From: Gimesia sp.
GTDB lineage: Bacteria > Planctomycetota > Planctomycetia > Planctomycetales > Planctomycetaceae
Length of the DNA: 64,000 nt
NCBI GenBank assembly: GCA_002706765.1
Contig: PAJV01000076.1
Span: 434,001-498,000 of the forward strand
Direction of reading: 5' to 3'
In this document: in pieces, positions 46,504 to 57,800 of the stretch
Position numbering within the stretch: position 1 is the first letter of the stretch
Layout of the letters: every line of letters begins with the position of its first letter
The notes under the pieces: generated by a model
What the model was told of the DNA's origin: nothing
What the model saw: the letters and a program-made list of their open reading frames with translations, nothing else
Databases searched by the model: none
Position numbers and translations under genes: made by a program

Positions 46504-47682
46504 ATGAAATCCACAACAGTTCTGTTCACTGATGTGAGTTCTCAAACCTGGATCGAAGAAACCCTGATCAATGCCGAAACGCACCCTGATTTTTCCGGGG
46601 AACCGGGCTGGTTCATACAAAAGCAGCAACTGCATGGGGGCCTTTCCGAGGGGGTTGACCTGATCACGGTAAATAATGGAGAACTAACACTTTCGATTCT
46701 ACCGACCAGGGGCATGGGGATCTGGAAAGGAGACTTTCAGGGAACGCCTCTCGGATGGCAATCACCGGTTAAAACGCCTGTGAACCCGGCATATATCAAT
46801 CTTTCCGAGCGGGGAGGTCTGGGCTGGCTCAGTGGCTTCAACGAACTGATCTGCCGTTGTGGTCTGATTTCCAATGGTCCACCCGGCAAGGATCCTGCTG
46901 GGAATCCGCTGGAATCAGAATTAACCCTGCATGGTCGGATAGCCAATACTCCCGCCCATCAGGTGAGCGTAACGCTTGATCCTGCTGATGAGGGCTGGAT
47001 TAGAATTTCCGGGCAAGTCTCAGAAGGGATGTTGTTTGGGAGCCAGTTGCTGCTGGAATCGACTCTCGAAACGCAACTCGGGTCAAATACATTTCGAATT
47101 CGTGACCGCGTTTCGAATCCCGGAGCGGACAGTGTGGAGTCTGAGCTCTTATATCATATTAACGTGGGCTCCCCTTTCCTCGAAGAAGGGTCACAATTTT
47201 CAATGCCCTTTGCCGAAATGGCTCCCCGGGACCCTCGTGCCGAGGAAGGTGTGAACGAATTCGAAACTTTTCTGGGCCCTACAGAAGGCTATGCAGAACA
47301 AGCCTATTATTTTGATCCCGCCGCAGATGAGAATGGTTTTACACCCGCTTTGCTGACCAATAAAGCGGGCAGAAAAGGGTTTCTGGTGAACTTCAGAAAA
47401 GCAAACCTCCCCTGCTTCACTCTCTGGAAGAATACGCAGCCTGTGGGGAGTGGGTATGTGTCCGGGTTGGAACCAGGGGTTAATTTCCCGAATTTCCGTG
47501 CTGCTGAACGAGAAAAAGGTCGGCTGAAGAGCCTTGCGCCAGGGGAAAGCTACGAGACCGAGTTTGAGGTTTCCATTTTGAATAATTCGGATTTGGTTGA
47601 TGCCATGCGACAGAAAATCACGAAACTAACTGAACAGGCCCCCTCCGTGATTCACGCCACACCTCATCCGCGGTTTTCCTGA
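46504..47682 (+). CDS. DUF4432 family protein (aldose-epimerase-like fold)
   Basis: 392 residues, no signal peptide. The sequence is beta-rich with LTLSILPTRGMGIWKGDFQGTPLGWQSPVK near residue 57, GGLGWLSGFNELICRCGL and LTLHGRIANTPAHQ, the segments that place it in the galactose-mutarotase-like superfamily as DUF4432. The FLEEGSQFSMP and FTLWKNTQPVGSGYVSGLEPG stretches match the second half of the fold. It likely binds or epimerises a sugar in the cytoplasm; substrate unknown. It is single, with unrelated neighbours. Confidence 0.83.
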   Translation: MKSTTVLFTDVSSQTWIEETLINAETHPDFSGEPGWFIQKQQLHGGLSEGVDLITVNNGELTLSILPTRGMGIWKGDFQGTPLGWQSPVKTPVNPAYINLSERGGLGWLSGFNELICRCGLISNGPPGKDPAGNPLESELTLHGRIANTPAHQVSVTLDPADEGWIRISGQVSEGMLFGSQLLLESTLETQLGSNTFRIRDRVSNPGADSVESELLYHINVGSPFLEEGSQFSMPFAEMAPRDPRAEEGVNEFETFLGPTEGYAEQAYYFDPAADENGFTPALLTNKAGRKGFLVNFRKANLPCFTLWKNTQPVGSGYVSGLEPGVNFPNFRAAEREKGRLKSLAPGESYETEFEVSILNNSDLVDAMRQKITKLTEQAPSVIHATPHPRFS

Positions 47683-48166
47683 AGCTGAAACGGTGGCATT
47701 CTGTGTCAGCGAATCAGAACGGTCGGAGAGAATCAGAATCGATGAAAAAATAGAAGAAATCAGCGATTTCATCACATTCTGCCGTCTATAAGGCTGGAAT
47801 TAAATCAATTGGTTCTGATATATTTGCTGGACTGATCTCCTGGGTGATTTGATCAATGCGTTGGGTATTGACCACCAAGTGAGACGATTGGTTTTGGAGA
47901 AGTTAATATTCACTGGATGGTTGCGGGAGATTCTCTGATCTCTTCGCTTTTTTTTTCGATTGTCAGTTCACGGTCATTGGCAAGTTAACGGAAATTCTGA
48001 CGCCCCTTCAGGTGTTTTAGAGTCGTTAACGAAGAGACGTCAATGTAACACTGGGACGGCTGATCCAAAGGATTTCAGATCCCCGGTCCCCTGGCATCAA
48101 AATGAGACTGACTTTCCTGCAGGAATATGATTTCGAAATTTTAAGTGTAGTTGGACTTTATTTAGT
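47683..48166. other. 484-bp leader/intergenic region upstream of rpsA
   Basis: Contains a weak terminator-like hairpin followed by nine T residues near 47927-47956, which may end the DUF4432 transcript, and the leader hairpin at 48053-48090. No gene is visible. Confidence 0.5.
48053..48090 (+). promoter_or_regulatory. Candidate structured leader of rpsA
   Basis: Imperfect stem with outer GGGAC/GTCCC (48053-48057 and 48086-48090) and inner GATC pairs, 76 bp upstream of the S1 start. Ribosomal protein S1 represses its own translation through leader structure in enterobacteria; a comparable role here is inference. Confidence 0.35.
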
Positions 48167-50065
48167 ATGGTTGATCGTAATTTAATTCGAGAGTTTAGTA
48201 TTTCCGATGAAGACCTGGATGCCGCGTTCGCCGAGGTCATGCCGGAAGTTGATGCCGATGCAGAGGGTGAAGAAAACGACTGGGTACTGGATGACGTATA
48301 TGCTTCCGTCTCCTGTGCCTATGATGTCAATCAGATTATTGACGGTGTGATTCTGAGTGTGGACGGAGAAGAGGTTCTCGTCGACATCGGATTCAAGAGC
48401 GAAGGTGTGGTACACATCGACGAGTGGTCTGAGGAAGAAGAAGCTCCCAAAGCCGGCGACAAGGTTCAGGTGCTGCTCGAAGAAGTTGAAGACGAATTCG
48501 GCCTGACCATGCTCTCCAAGCGCAAAGCAGACCGGATTCGCGAATGGGAAAAAGTCATCGCGACTCACGCCGAAGGCGATGTGGTTTCCGGGACTGTGGT
48601 TCGCAAAATCAAAGGTGGCCTGCTGATCAATATCGGCGTGAATGTCTTCCTGCCAGCCAGTCAGGTCGATATCCGTCGTCCTTCAGATATCGCCAACTAC
48701 ATTGGTCGTACCATTGAGTGCGTGATTCTGAAAATTGATGAAGCCCGCCGAAACATCGTTGTTTCACGTCGTAAACTCATTGAAGAAAAACGCGAAAAAC
48801 TCAAACAGGACTTGCTCAGCAAAATCGAAGAAGGTCAGATCGTCAAGGGGATTGTCAAAAACATCGCCGATTTCGGTGCCTTCGTCGACTTGGGCGGCAT
48901 CGACGGTCTGTTGCACATTACCGACATGAGCTGGGGACGGATTAATCACCCCACAGAGATCGTCAAAATTGATGATGAAATTGAAGTCATGATCCTGAGT
49001 GTCGATCGCGATAAAGAAAAGATCGCGCTGGGCCTGAAGCAGAAATCACCCAGCCCCTGGGAACTGGTCGAATCCAAGTACCCGGTTGGTACCAAGGTTA
49101 TCGGTCACGTTGTCAACGTGATGTCCTATGGTGCCTTCGTGAAACTGGAAGACGGTATTGAAGGTCTGGTTCACATCAGTGAAATGTCCTGGACCAAGCG
49201 GATCAATCATCCCAGTGAACTGGTCAACATCGGCGACGAAGTCGAAGTTGTTGTTCTGGGTGTCAACAAAGACAAGCAGGAAATCTCCCTGGGTATGAAA
49301 CAGACTCAGTCCAATCCATGGGACGAAGTCACCAAGAAATACCCGGAAGGAGCCCAGGTCAAAGGAACTGTTCGCAATCTGACCAACTACGGTGCCTTCA
49401 TCGAACTGGAAGAAGGCGTCGACGGCCTGTTGCACGTCAGCGATATGTCCTGGACACGTAAGATTTCTCACGCCAGTGAAGTCATGAAGAAAGGCGACGA
49501 AATCGAGTGCCTGGTGATTTCTGTTGACGAAGAACGCAAGCGTATTGCTCTGGGCCTGAAGCAACTGGCTTCCGACCCATGGGAAACCGATATTCCTCAG
49601 AAATATCAACCAGGGGCGATTGTTCAAGGTATTGTCACCAAAATCACCAACTTCGGAGTGTTCGTCGAACTGGAAGAAGAACTGGAAGGCCTGCTGCACA
49701 TTTCAGAGCTGGCAGATCATAAGGTTGAAAATCCAGAAGACATCGTCAAAGTTGGCGAAGCCCTCGATGTGAAAATTCTGCGTGTTGATACCGACGATCG
49801 CAAGATTGGTTTGAGTCGTAAACTGGAAGAACCCATCGAAGAAGAATCTGCTTCTGGCGAAGGTGGAGAAGCAGGAACTGCAGCTGCACCTCGTAAAGAA
49901 CTGATGGGCGGAACCGGTGGTGATGCTCCTCTGTTTACCATGCCTTCCGAAAGCAGCGAAGCACCCGCTGAAGAATCTGTTGTTGAAGAAACTCCGGCCG
50001 AAGAAGATGCTGCGGTCGAAGAAGAAGCAGCGATTGAAGAAGAAGCAGAAGAGAAAACTGAGTAA
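48167..50065 (+). CDS. rpsA: 30S ribosomal protein S1
   Basis: 632 residues. Six S1 (OB-fold) RNA-binding domains in tandem start near residues 58, 140, 225, 312, 397 and 485, with repeated cores GAFVDLGGIDGLLHITDMSW, GAFVKLEDGIEGLVHISEMSW, GAFIELEEGVDGLLHVSDMSW and GVFVELEEELEGLLHISEL; domains 1 and 2 are more divergent, as in other S1 proteins. The N-terminus is acidic, and the last 70 residues are a Glu/Ala/Pro-rich acidic tail (about 565-632) not found in E. coli S1. The protein binds mRNA at the ribosome to aid initiation. A clear terminator follows. Confidence 0.95.
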   Translation: MVDRNLIREFSISDEDLDAAFAEVMPEVDADAEGEENDWVLDDVYASVSCAYDVNQIIDGVILSVDGEEVLVDIGFKSEGVVHIDEWSEEEEAPKAGDKVQVLLEEVEDEFGLTMLSKRKADRIREWEKVIATHAEGDVVSGTVVRKIKGGLLINIGVNVFLPASQVDIRRPSDIANYIGRTIECVILKIDEARRNIVVSRRKLIEEKREKLKQDLLSKIEEGQIVKGIVKNIADFGAFVDLGGIDGLLHITDMSWGRINHPTEIVKIDDEIEVMILSVDRDKEKIALGLKQKSPSPWELVESKYPVGTKVIGHVVNVMSYGAFVKLEDGIEGLVHISEMSWTKRINHPSELVNIGDEVEVVVLGVNKDKQEISLGMKQTQSNPWDEVTKKYPEGAQVKGTVRNLTNYGAFIELEEGVDGLLHVSDMSWTRKISHASEVMKKGDEIECLVISVDEERKRIALGLKQLASDPWETDIPQKYQPGAIVQGIVTKITNFGVFVELEEELEGLLHISELADHKVENPEDIVKVGEALDVKILRVDTDDRKIGLSRKLEEPIEEESASGEGGEAGTAAAPRKELMGGTGGDAPLFTMPSESSEAPAEESVVEETPAEEDAAVEEEAAIEEEAEEKTE

Positions 50066-50096
50066 TTCTCTTTCACAGATTTCAGCATGAAAATCG

Positions 50097-50129
50097 AAAG
50101 CGACGGTCTATGCAGGCCGTCGCTTTTTT
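50097..50129 (+). terminator. Rho-independent terminator of rpsA
   Basis: 10-bp inverted repeat (50097-50106 and 50117-50126) with a 10-nt loop and a run of T residues, 32 bp after the rpsA stop. Confidence 0.92.
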
Positions 50130-50535
50130 GCTGCGCGCTCAAGTAGCATCGCAGCCGTCAGTAAACGGCTAAGAGCGAGTGTAGCCGCTGTCAGGAAATG
50201 GATCGACGCATTTTTATGCAACGCCCGGGCCCTGAGTTTGTTCCAAACTCCTGTAACAGCGGCATTTTAGCAGCACCAACCTGCCTGATCCGCATAACCG
50301 TTACTGTTTCTGCAGTTTCTGATTTTCGCATCTCGCTTTTCCAGACAGGATTCAGGAATCGGCCAAATGTTGCCGATAAGAAACTTACGGGTTGCAGGTC
50401 TTTCTACCCTGCGATCGGTTATTGAATCATCGTGTCGAGAGGAAACGAGTTCCCGCGAACGGTTGCAAATCTAATGGAAGCCAGGGAAATGAACGGCTTA
50501 CCATTTGTCAACAACAAATAGATAACAGGTTTTCC
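50130..50535. other. Intergenic region between rpsA terminator and sigma factor gene
   Basis: About 400 bp that must contain the sigma gene promoter. An in-frame upstream extension of the sigma gene to 50392 shows no conserved sigma sequence and is treated as non-coding. No RNA gene seen. Confidence 0.5.
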
Positions 50536-51375
<840 letters not shown>

Positions 51376-51400
51376 CCAGTGATTCCAGATAAATGAACTT

Positions 51401-51433
51401 GCAAAGAGACCAGTTATTGACTGGTCTTTTTTG
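51401..51433 (+). terminator. Rho-independent terminator of the sigma gene, overlapping a convergent gene end
   Basis: Stem 51407-51414 with 51420-51427, 5-nt loop, extended by GCAAA/TTTGC and a T-run. It lies 26 bp after the sigma stop and includes the last codons of the convergent C13-like protease gene, so one sequence is both terminator and coding. Confidence 0.88.
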
Positions 51434-52478
51434 CATTAATGGGGACGACTTGAGAATCGTAAATCGTCCTTTTGGCTTTCTGATCGAGACTGCGATACAC
51501 GTTTGCCAGTTGAATCATCAGTGGTTCCAGTTGATCGTAATACTCATCCTGATTGGCGAACGAGTCTTTGCGCTGTTTCAATTCCAGAATTTTGATTTCC
51601 AGTTCATCCCTGAGCAGCTTCTGTTCGCCGGAAACAAGAGTCAAACGCTGAGTGGTAGACAGGATGAATTGATGTGCGCGATGACCGTCCGGCAGAGTTG
51701 CGGCAGTCGTGCCTGATCCGACTGTGAGATGTAAACCCTGAAATTGATCTCCCCGTGTACCCTGCTGGTCCGCGTTGTCATCCAGCAGAGCATGTTCTGT
51801 CGCCAGCTCCCCTTTTTCCAGGTAGTATTCAGCAGTCTGTCGACTGGCAGCCAGATAAGCTTCCAGAAGTGAAATCTGGCCGTCGTGATCCAGGTCAGAC
51901 TGTTTGTCGCCGGCAGCTGCGGAAAGGAAATTTCCGAAGTGGGAGAAGTAAAATTCGTGTCCTGTTTTGGTCGCGGTGATCACTACACGGTTTTTGGCAG
52001 AGAGCGATTCCAGGAACGGGGCACTCGACGAAAAACAATTGATTACTGCCAGTGGATGTTGAATGGAATCACAGGTATTACGGAGCGCTTCGGCAGTAAG
52101 ATCCGGGCCGCGCAGATTAAAGCGTGCGGTCTTACCATCAAAGGTTCCATGTCCAAGCAAAATAAGCCAGGTTGCTGTATAGTCTGTCTGCTGATTGAGC
52201 TCATGTAATACCAGTTCCAGATCACTATGGCGGGCATCAAGACTGTCACCGATCAATGTAGCAGCAGCCTGTTTGTCAGCTGCCAGCTGCAGCCAGCGCT
52301 CAGCCCAGTCTGCAAACTGCTGGCCGTATTCCGATGTCCCTTCCGCTCCCATCACAATGATAATTCGTTCGGTCTTCTCACCTGTTCCGCGTGAGTCTGC
52401 CAAAGTTCTCTGGCAGATCAGCAGCAGGCTGAGGCAGAAAAATCCCCTCAAAAATCGAAATGGCTTTTCAAAAGGCAT
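51414..52478 (-). CDS. Exported C13/caspase-like cysteine protease with EF-hand
   Basis: 354 residues from the ATG at 52478, which overlaps the stop of the upstream gene (TGATG). Signal peptide 1-27. The fold is the caspase/legumain type: strand then LLGHGTFDG with His110, and AVINCFSSSAPFL with Cys148 as the predicted dyad. Between 195 and 206, DLDHDGQISLLE is a complete EF-hand calcium loop with all canonical positions. The C-terminal 120 residues are helical, with an amphipathic segment near 310-340. This could be a calcium-responsive protease; activity is not established. It is the last gene of the MoxR cluster. Confidence 0.75.
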   Translation of the reverse strand: MPFEKPFRFLRGFFCLSLLLICQRTLADSRGTGEKTERIIIVMGAEGTSEYGQQFADWAERWLQLAADKQAAATLIGDSLDARHSDLELVLHELNQQTDYTATWLILLGHGTFDGKTARFNLRGPDLTAEALRNTCDSIQHPLAVINCFSSSAPFLESLSAKNRVVITATKTGHEFYFSHFGNFLSAAAGDKQSDLDHDGQISLLEAYLAASRQTAEYYLEKGELATEHALLDDNADQQGTRGDQFQGLHLTVGSGTTAATLPDGHRAHQFILSTTQRLTLVSGEQKLLRDELEIKILELKQRKDSFANQDEYYDQLEPLMIQLANVYRSLDQKAKRTIYDSQVVPINAKKTSQ

Positions 52479-54817
52479 CAGGGTAATCCTTTCCAGCGTC
52501 GTAATGACCATTCACCAAACAGACACCCCAGGACGAGCAGCAGTACCCAGGGGTGATGCCAGAGTGGAGAGATTGATTCTTCGGTAACCGGAATCTCGCG
52601 TTGATCGAGAGAACGAACAAATCGTGAGAGTTGAGTAGCAGGAATGACTTCTCCCTTTGATGCGGTTGCCAGTTGTTTTAACAAGGAGAGATCCGGATTC
52701 ACAGATCGGAATTCCACTACTTCAGGTGCATGCACCCAGCCACCGGCTGTCGTGCTTGTTTTTGAGTCAGGTGTGGTGACACGGGCTGAAATGGAATATC
52801 CGCCTGGGAGATCGGTCAGATATACAGACTGGTATACTCCGGGTTGATCAGCCACGGGTTCCGCATTCAGCTTGAGTGTCTCTTTCTCGGGTGTTGTGAT
52901 TTCCAGTTCGACCTGATAATCACTTCGTTTCTGAAATTTCTCATCGCGGACGTGAACTTGAATGCGGGTTCCAGCTGAACCGGCTGCGTTTTCTTCAATC
53001 TGCAGATTTACGGGTTCCAGTGCGTCGGTTGTCATCCACCTTAATAATTGTCGCCAGGCCTTGTTCAATTGCGGATCGGTTGAGTCTTCTTTCAATCGCC
53101 AGCGCCATAAGTCGCCAATCATGATAGCCGAGACGCGGCCCAGGCCGTAGCGCTGACTGGCGATAGCGGGCTGCTGGAGTTGTTGTGCGCCTTTGAGCTG
53201 CGCAGTCAAAATCGCACCGGGTTTGGTGGAATCCACATGATTGACCGTTTTAAACGCAGGCATTTCTGCGAGCCGCTTGTGTTCATCCTGTTCATTTTTA
53301 TGATGGCGCATCCAGGGCTGCAGCCAGCCATCACGGGTCAGGTCAAACTGGTAGTCGCTCTCGATGGTCGGATCAGTTTGCTGTGAGAAATAAACTGGCA
53401 GTAATTGTTTCAGGTCGGTTTTGTCGTAGCCGCCCTGCTGAAATGATTCCTGGCCTCCCAGCATGACCAGACCGCCCCCGCGTTCAGAGACAAAACGGGT
53501 GATCAATTCTATCTGATCATGGGTAAAGAAAGCCGCTTCCAGATCATCAATGATCAGCGTTTCATATTGAAACAATTCTGCTTCTGTTTTAGGAAATCCA
53601 TCTCTCAATTCCTCTGGTGACTGGGTATTGATGCGTACGAAGACGGGCTGATCATATCGCTCCAGGTCTGCTTCATTCTGCTGGTCGAATCCCCGGTAGA
53701 GTGCATTGCCTTCTTCGCCATCGCGGCTGCGAAAGTCGAACTTGGCCTCTTTTTTTGCGATCCGGATCAATCCGACCAGCTGAATATATTCATCCTCTTC
53801 AACTGCGCGACGCAGAAACTTGAATTCCCAGTTGGGGCGTCCTGAGACATACAGCACCCGATGAGCGGTTTTCCCACGATCAAGTTTGAGTGTGCGTTGA
53901 TTGTTGGCCAGCGTCAGTTCCTGATTTGTATTCGAAATCAATCTGGTTTTGATCTGGTAAAAGGCAATTCCCGGCTGGTCTGGCCGAACCTGAAACCGGA
54001 CTTGTAACCGTTGATCGGGAGTATCTATTTTACGCGTGACTGATTCTACGACCTTGCCTGTCGGGTCCAGGAGTTGTGTTTCCACCTGGCAATGCTGACA
54101 TTCTACTGCCGCAAGCTCAGCCAGAATGCGGAGAGGCGCATCTTCAAATGGCGAATAACTGACCGAAGTGTTTGTGATCGCCAGATCGGTGGAAAGGGTT
54201 TGACTGCCGACGGGAACCGGATAGACGGGCACGCCAGGTTGCAGCTGACTGATATCCTCTGCTGAGATTCCGTCGGTCATCAGGATGATTCCTGCTAAAG
54301 GCAGCTTCTCATAACGCTGATTCAACTCATTAATGCTGGAGATGAGGTGACTCTGTTTACCGGTAAAGGTCAGATGTTGTAAGTCCGATTTGGCGTGGGC
54401 ATGTGAATCTACGGAGTACTGTCGTACGGAGAAGTTCTGTTCGAGATCAATCAACCATTGAGGGCGTGAAGAAGACTCATTCTTATCTTCTCCTGTGAGC
54501 AGTTGCTGGACCTGCTGCAGGCGTGTTTGCCCCGTGGCGGAATCTTTGATCTGCAGGCTGGCGCTGTCGTCCACCAGCACGGCAAACAGATTTGTGCCAG
54601 GTTGAATACGCGTGCCACTCCATAATGGTTCCGTCAAGGCGACCGAGAGGATCGCAATTGCGGAGAGTTTCAGGCAGAAAGCGGCTGCCGACAAAGACTG
54701 TTTTAATGTCAGGGAACGATAGGCGTAGACTAATAAAAGCAGACTTCCCGCAATGACGACCAGGGAGCAGGCAATCCATCCCGGAGCACCAAATTGTAAT
54801 TGTGCCAGTTGCATCAT
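52478..54817 (-). CDS. Membrane protein with vWA and GATase-like domains
   Basis: 779 residues. Two N-terminal membrane helices (about 14-33 and 44-62) precede a vWA-type domain with VLVDDSASL (MIDAS DxSxS) and ILMTDGISAED. A long beta-rich middle follows, then a class I glutamine-amidotransferase-like fold near 430-500 (TLIIDDLEAAFFTHDQIELI, ERGGGLVMLGGQESF), without an obvious catalytic Cys. One C-terminal helix (near 755-770) ends the protein. The start overlaps the DUF4175 gene stop by ATGA and the stop overlaps the protease start, so translation is coupled on both sides. Confidence 0.8.
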   Translation of the reverse strand: MMQLAQLQFGAPGWIACSLVVIAGSLLLLVYAYRSLTLKQSLSAAAFCLKLSAIAILSVALTEPLWSGTRIQPGTNLFAVLVDDSASLQIKDSATGQTRLQQVQQLLTGEDKNESSSRPQWLIDLEQNFSVRQYSVDSHAHAKSDLQHLTFTGKQSHLISSINELNQRYEKLPLAGIILMTDGISAEDISQLQPGVPVYPVPVGSQTLSTDLAITNTSVSYSPFEDAPLRILAELAAVECQHCQVETQLLDPTGKVVESVTRKIDTPDQRLQVRFQVRPDQPGIAFYQIKTRLISNTNQELTLANNQRTLKLDRGKTAHRVLYVSGRPNWEFKFLRRAVEEDEYIQLVGLIRIAKKEAKFDFRSRDGEEGNALYRGFDQQNEADLERYDQPVFVRINTQSPEELRDGFPKTEAELFQYETLIIDDLEAAFFTHDQIELITRFVSERGGGLVMLGGQESFQQGGYDKTDLKQLLPVYFSQQTDPTIESDYQFDLTRDGWLQPWMRHHKNEQDEHKRLAEMPAFKTVNHVDSTKPGAILTAQLKGAQQLQQPAIASQRYGLGRVSAIMIGDLWRWRLKEDSTDPQLNKAWRQLLRWMTTDALEPVNLQIEENAAGSAGTRIQVHVRDEKFQKRSDYQVELEITTPEKETLKLNAEPVADQPGVYQSVYLTDLPGGYSISARVTTPDSKTSTTAGGWVHAPEVVEFRSVNPDLSLLKQLATASKGEVIPATQLSRFVRSLDQREIPVTEESISPLWHHPWVLLLVLGCLFGEWSLRRWKGLP

Positions 54818-57800
54818 TTTCCGTTTCCTAGTTCTTCATAGTAACGACGGACCAGGTCTGAGTATTTTTCCGGAACCGGATCGCGGTCAATCGGTGCCAG
54901 CGATGTTTCCTCGCCTCGTTTACTGATTTCATTGGAGAGAATGTTTTGAAGTTCAACCAGCGGTTCCAGGATTTGTGCATTGACCAGGTCTCCCTGAGGT
55001 GCTTTGGAATGACGTTTAAAATCCGCACGCATGCTCTGGGCACGTTCACGGATTTGAGCGACTTTGCTGCGTAACTCCGGATCTCCCACCATTTCTTCGA
55101 CGTCCCGCATCCGATCTGACCATTCCCGGAACTGATTTCCAGTGAGTGGTCCCGAAGCAGAACTGCCCGGCCCCCCCTGGCCTCCTGCAGAACCGGTATG
55201 CCCTGAACCTGGGGAACCCTTCAACGATTTGGGAGCCAGAGATGGGGGAGATGGTTTTGAGTTGTTTTTCTGATCAGTCTGTCCGGACCCGGATCCAGAC
55301 TGGGCCGATGCCAGTTGGACGGACGATTTGCCCTGTCCTTTTCCCTGTCCAGGTGATGAACCGGGAGAACCGGGGCTTCCGGGCTGATCAGCTTTTGGGC
55401 TTGAAGAGGGGGATGGGCCCGATGGTTTCTGACCTGGTTGATTTTTTCCGGAAGCAGTTTTTCCTCCGGGTTGTTGACCGGATTGTTGTTGGTTCTCCTG
55501 TTTCTGAGCATTTTCTCCAGGCCGGGGTGGATTTGGATTTCCCGATGGACCAGGTTTTGTCAGGTTTGTGTTCGCTGCCAGGCTAGTTTCCTGTTTGAGT
55601 TCTGATGTCAGCGATTTGAGTTCCTGACGGGCTTTTTTCAGTGCATCCAGGTCATTCCCCAGAACACTCTCAGCCGCCATTTGAATGCCCTGCTTCATCG
55701 TATCGATTCCGGCTGCTGCCCGTTGCTCGGCTTCCTGAGCGCGACGGTGATCGCCTTCATTCAGAAAATCGGCCGCATTCTTTAAAGCGTCTTCTGGTCG
55801 AAACGGGCGGGTTTTGCGAATCGCATCATACAGGTGTTTGGAAAGTAGTGGTTCGGATTTCTCAGATTCCTGTACGACCTGTTTCATCTGTTCCATCAGA
55901 TTTTTTAAACGGCCTTCCTGGTCCTGCAACTGGTTTGCCAGTTCCTGTTGCCCCTGGTTTCTACGGAGTGAGCGTCGTTCCTGTGATTGCGCCTGCTGTT
56001 CCTGTTTATCCCATTGTTGGCGGATCTGCTTCTGCTTTTCGTCGAGCTGCTCTGCCTGCTGCTTTAATCCCCGCATCGTTTCGGCGAACTGATTGGCGGT
56101 TTTTTTACGGAAATCATTTTTAAGCTGATCCAACTGCTGTTGGGCCCGGGTTCCGGAATTCAGAGCTCGGGAGATTTGTCCTTCTTTGAGGGACTCTGAA
56201 CTTTGCTGGAGGTGATTTCGTGTCTGTTCCAGTTCACGTCGGGATTTCGTCGAAGAGGGTTGTTTCGACTGATCCATCCGCTGGGCGACTTCGTCAGCTT
56301 TCCGTAACAACTCTCGTTGTCGTTCCCTTAAACGTTTCAGTTGACGTTCTATCTCTTCGCGTTCCTGATCGGTTTTGGCAAATCGCTGTTTGTCGTCCAG
56401 CGCTTTGAGTTGTTCATTCAAGTCCTGCTGGCGTTGTGCAAGTTCTCTGAGACGATTCAGGATCTGCAGGGATTCTCGATCAGGCTGCGCTGCCTGGGGG
56501 GCAGATGCCTGATTTTCTGTTTCGTAACGCTGCTGGTTATTGGTCAGTTCGAGTTGCTGTAACTGATTCTGCGATCGACTGCTGCCTCCCCCTTTACTGC
56601 CTCCACCGTTTTTATTTTGCGAAACGCGATGCTCACGCGCGCGGAGTTTGAGCAGGAGCTGGTAACTGGCCTGTTCCGTGGCCAGTGCGTTCGTTAAGGG
56701 GTCGACAGTGTCTGCTTCCCGTGCTGAATCAAGAAACGCAACCGTTTCCTGCATTTTTGTTGTGATCGATTCCATGATCGTCTTTGATTTCTGTGCTTTC
56801 ACTTTGGCAGCCAGCTCAAGAGTGGCCTTTACGAGGGCCAGTTGGGCCTGCTTAAGTGTGCTGACATTAGCTTGAAATTCAGGCGAGACAGTCGTTTTGA
56901 TTTCCTGTCGAATGATCTTCCAGGTGGCATTAATAATCTGTTTCTGCTGCTCTGCCAGTTTTTCTGCCTGTTGTGCATTGCCTCCGCTCTTTCCGCTTTT
57001 TGCCCCACCGCTGGGAGACTGTCCCTGTCGAAAGATTTCTTCGAAGTGACGAACTTCCATGAAAAACATGTCACTTGAGACCCGACGGGGCCTGCCATCC
57101 GCGGAGACATCTTCGGCAAACAGGAAATAGGAAATCAGAGTGTCAGGTTGCACCTGTAACTGTTCCAGCGACAATAAATGCTCCGCTGCAAAATCCAGAT
57201 CTCTCTGTTTAGAATTTCTGAGCTTTACAGTATGGGCACGCTGGCCGGGGATGGAATATACGAATCCCACCTGCAGGAGACCATAATCGTCCACGACCGT
57301 TCCCTGGACGAGCGCTTCTTCAAGTGGAGAGACACGCGTGTCTCGACCTGGAAACGTGATTTTGATCTCCGGTGGCAGGTTGGGAATTACTGCCAGGTCA
57401 ACCAAGGGAGGCGTCCGGTTTTCTCGCAGCTCAGTGTCGATTACCTTCAGGTTCCAGGTCTGGTTCGATTCCGCTTTCAAAGTGAGTCGAGCAGACAGAC
57501 CATCTGAAGCAACAATCATTGGCAGCGGTGATTGTCCATTTTCTTCCAGGGTAGCGGTTGATACCGGTTTATTGAATTGAGCCTCAAGTTCAATTTTTGA
57601 GCCGACAATCGCGCTGATGGTCAGGCTGTCTTCCACTTTTTGTACTGGCTGACCCGTGTAGTCAGGGGGAGTGATTTCTGAATTCAGCTGGACCAGTTCC
57701 GGCAGAGTATAAACTTCGACGCGAAACTCATCAGACTTCCAGCCTGCTGTCTGAACCTGATATGACAATGCATCCGTTACAGCAGGCAGGCGCGCGGCGA

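Noticed and set aside
49046-49699. Leftward 217-codon frame in rpsA with internal repetition
   Set aside because: The repetition only mirrors the S1 domain repeats on the other strand.
50392-50535. N-terminal extension of the sigma factor
   Set aside because: No resemblance to sigma region 1.1, and the ATG at 50536 directly precedes conserved region 1.2.
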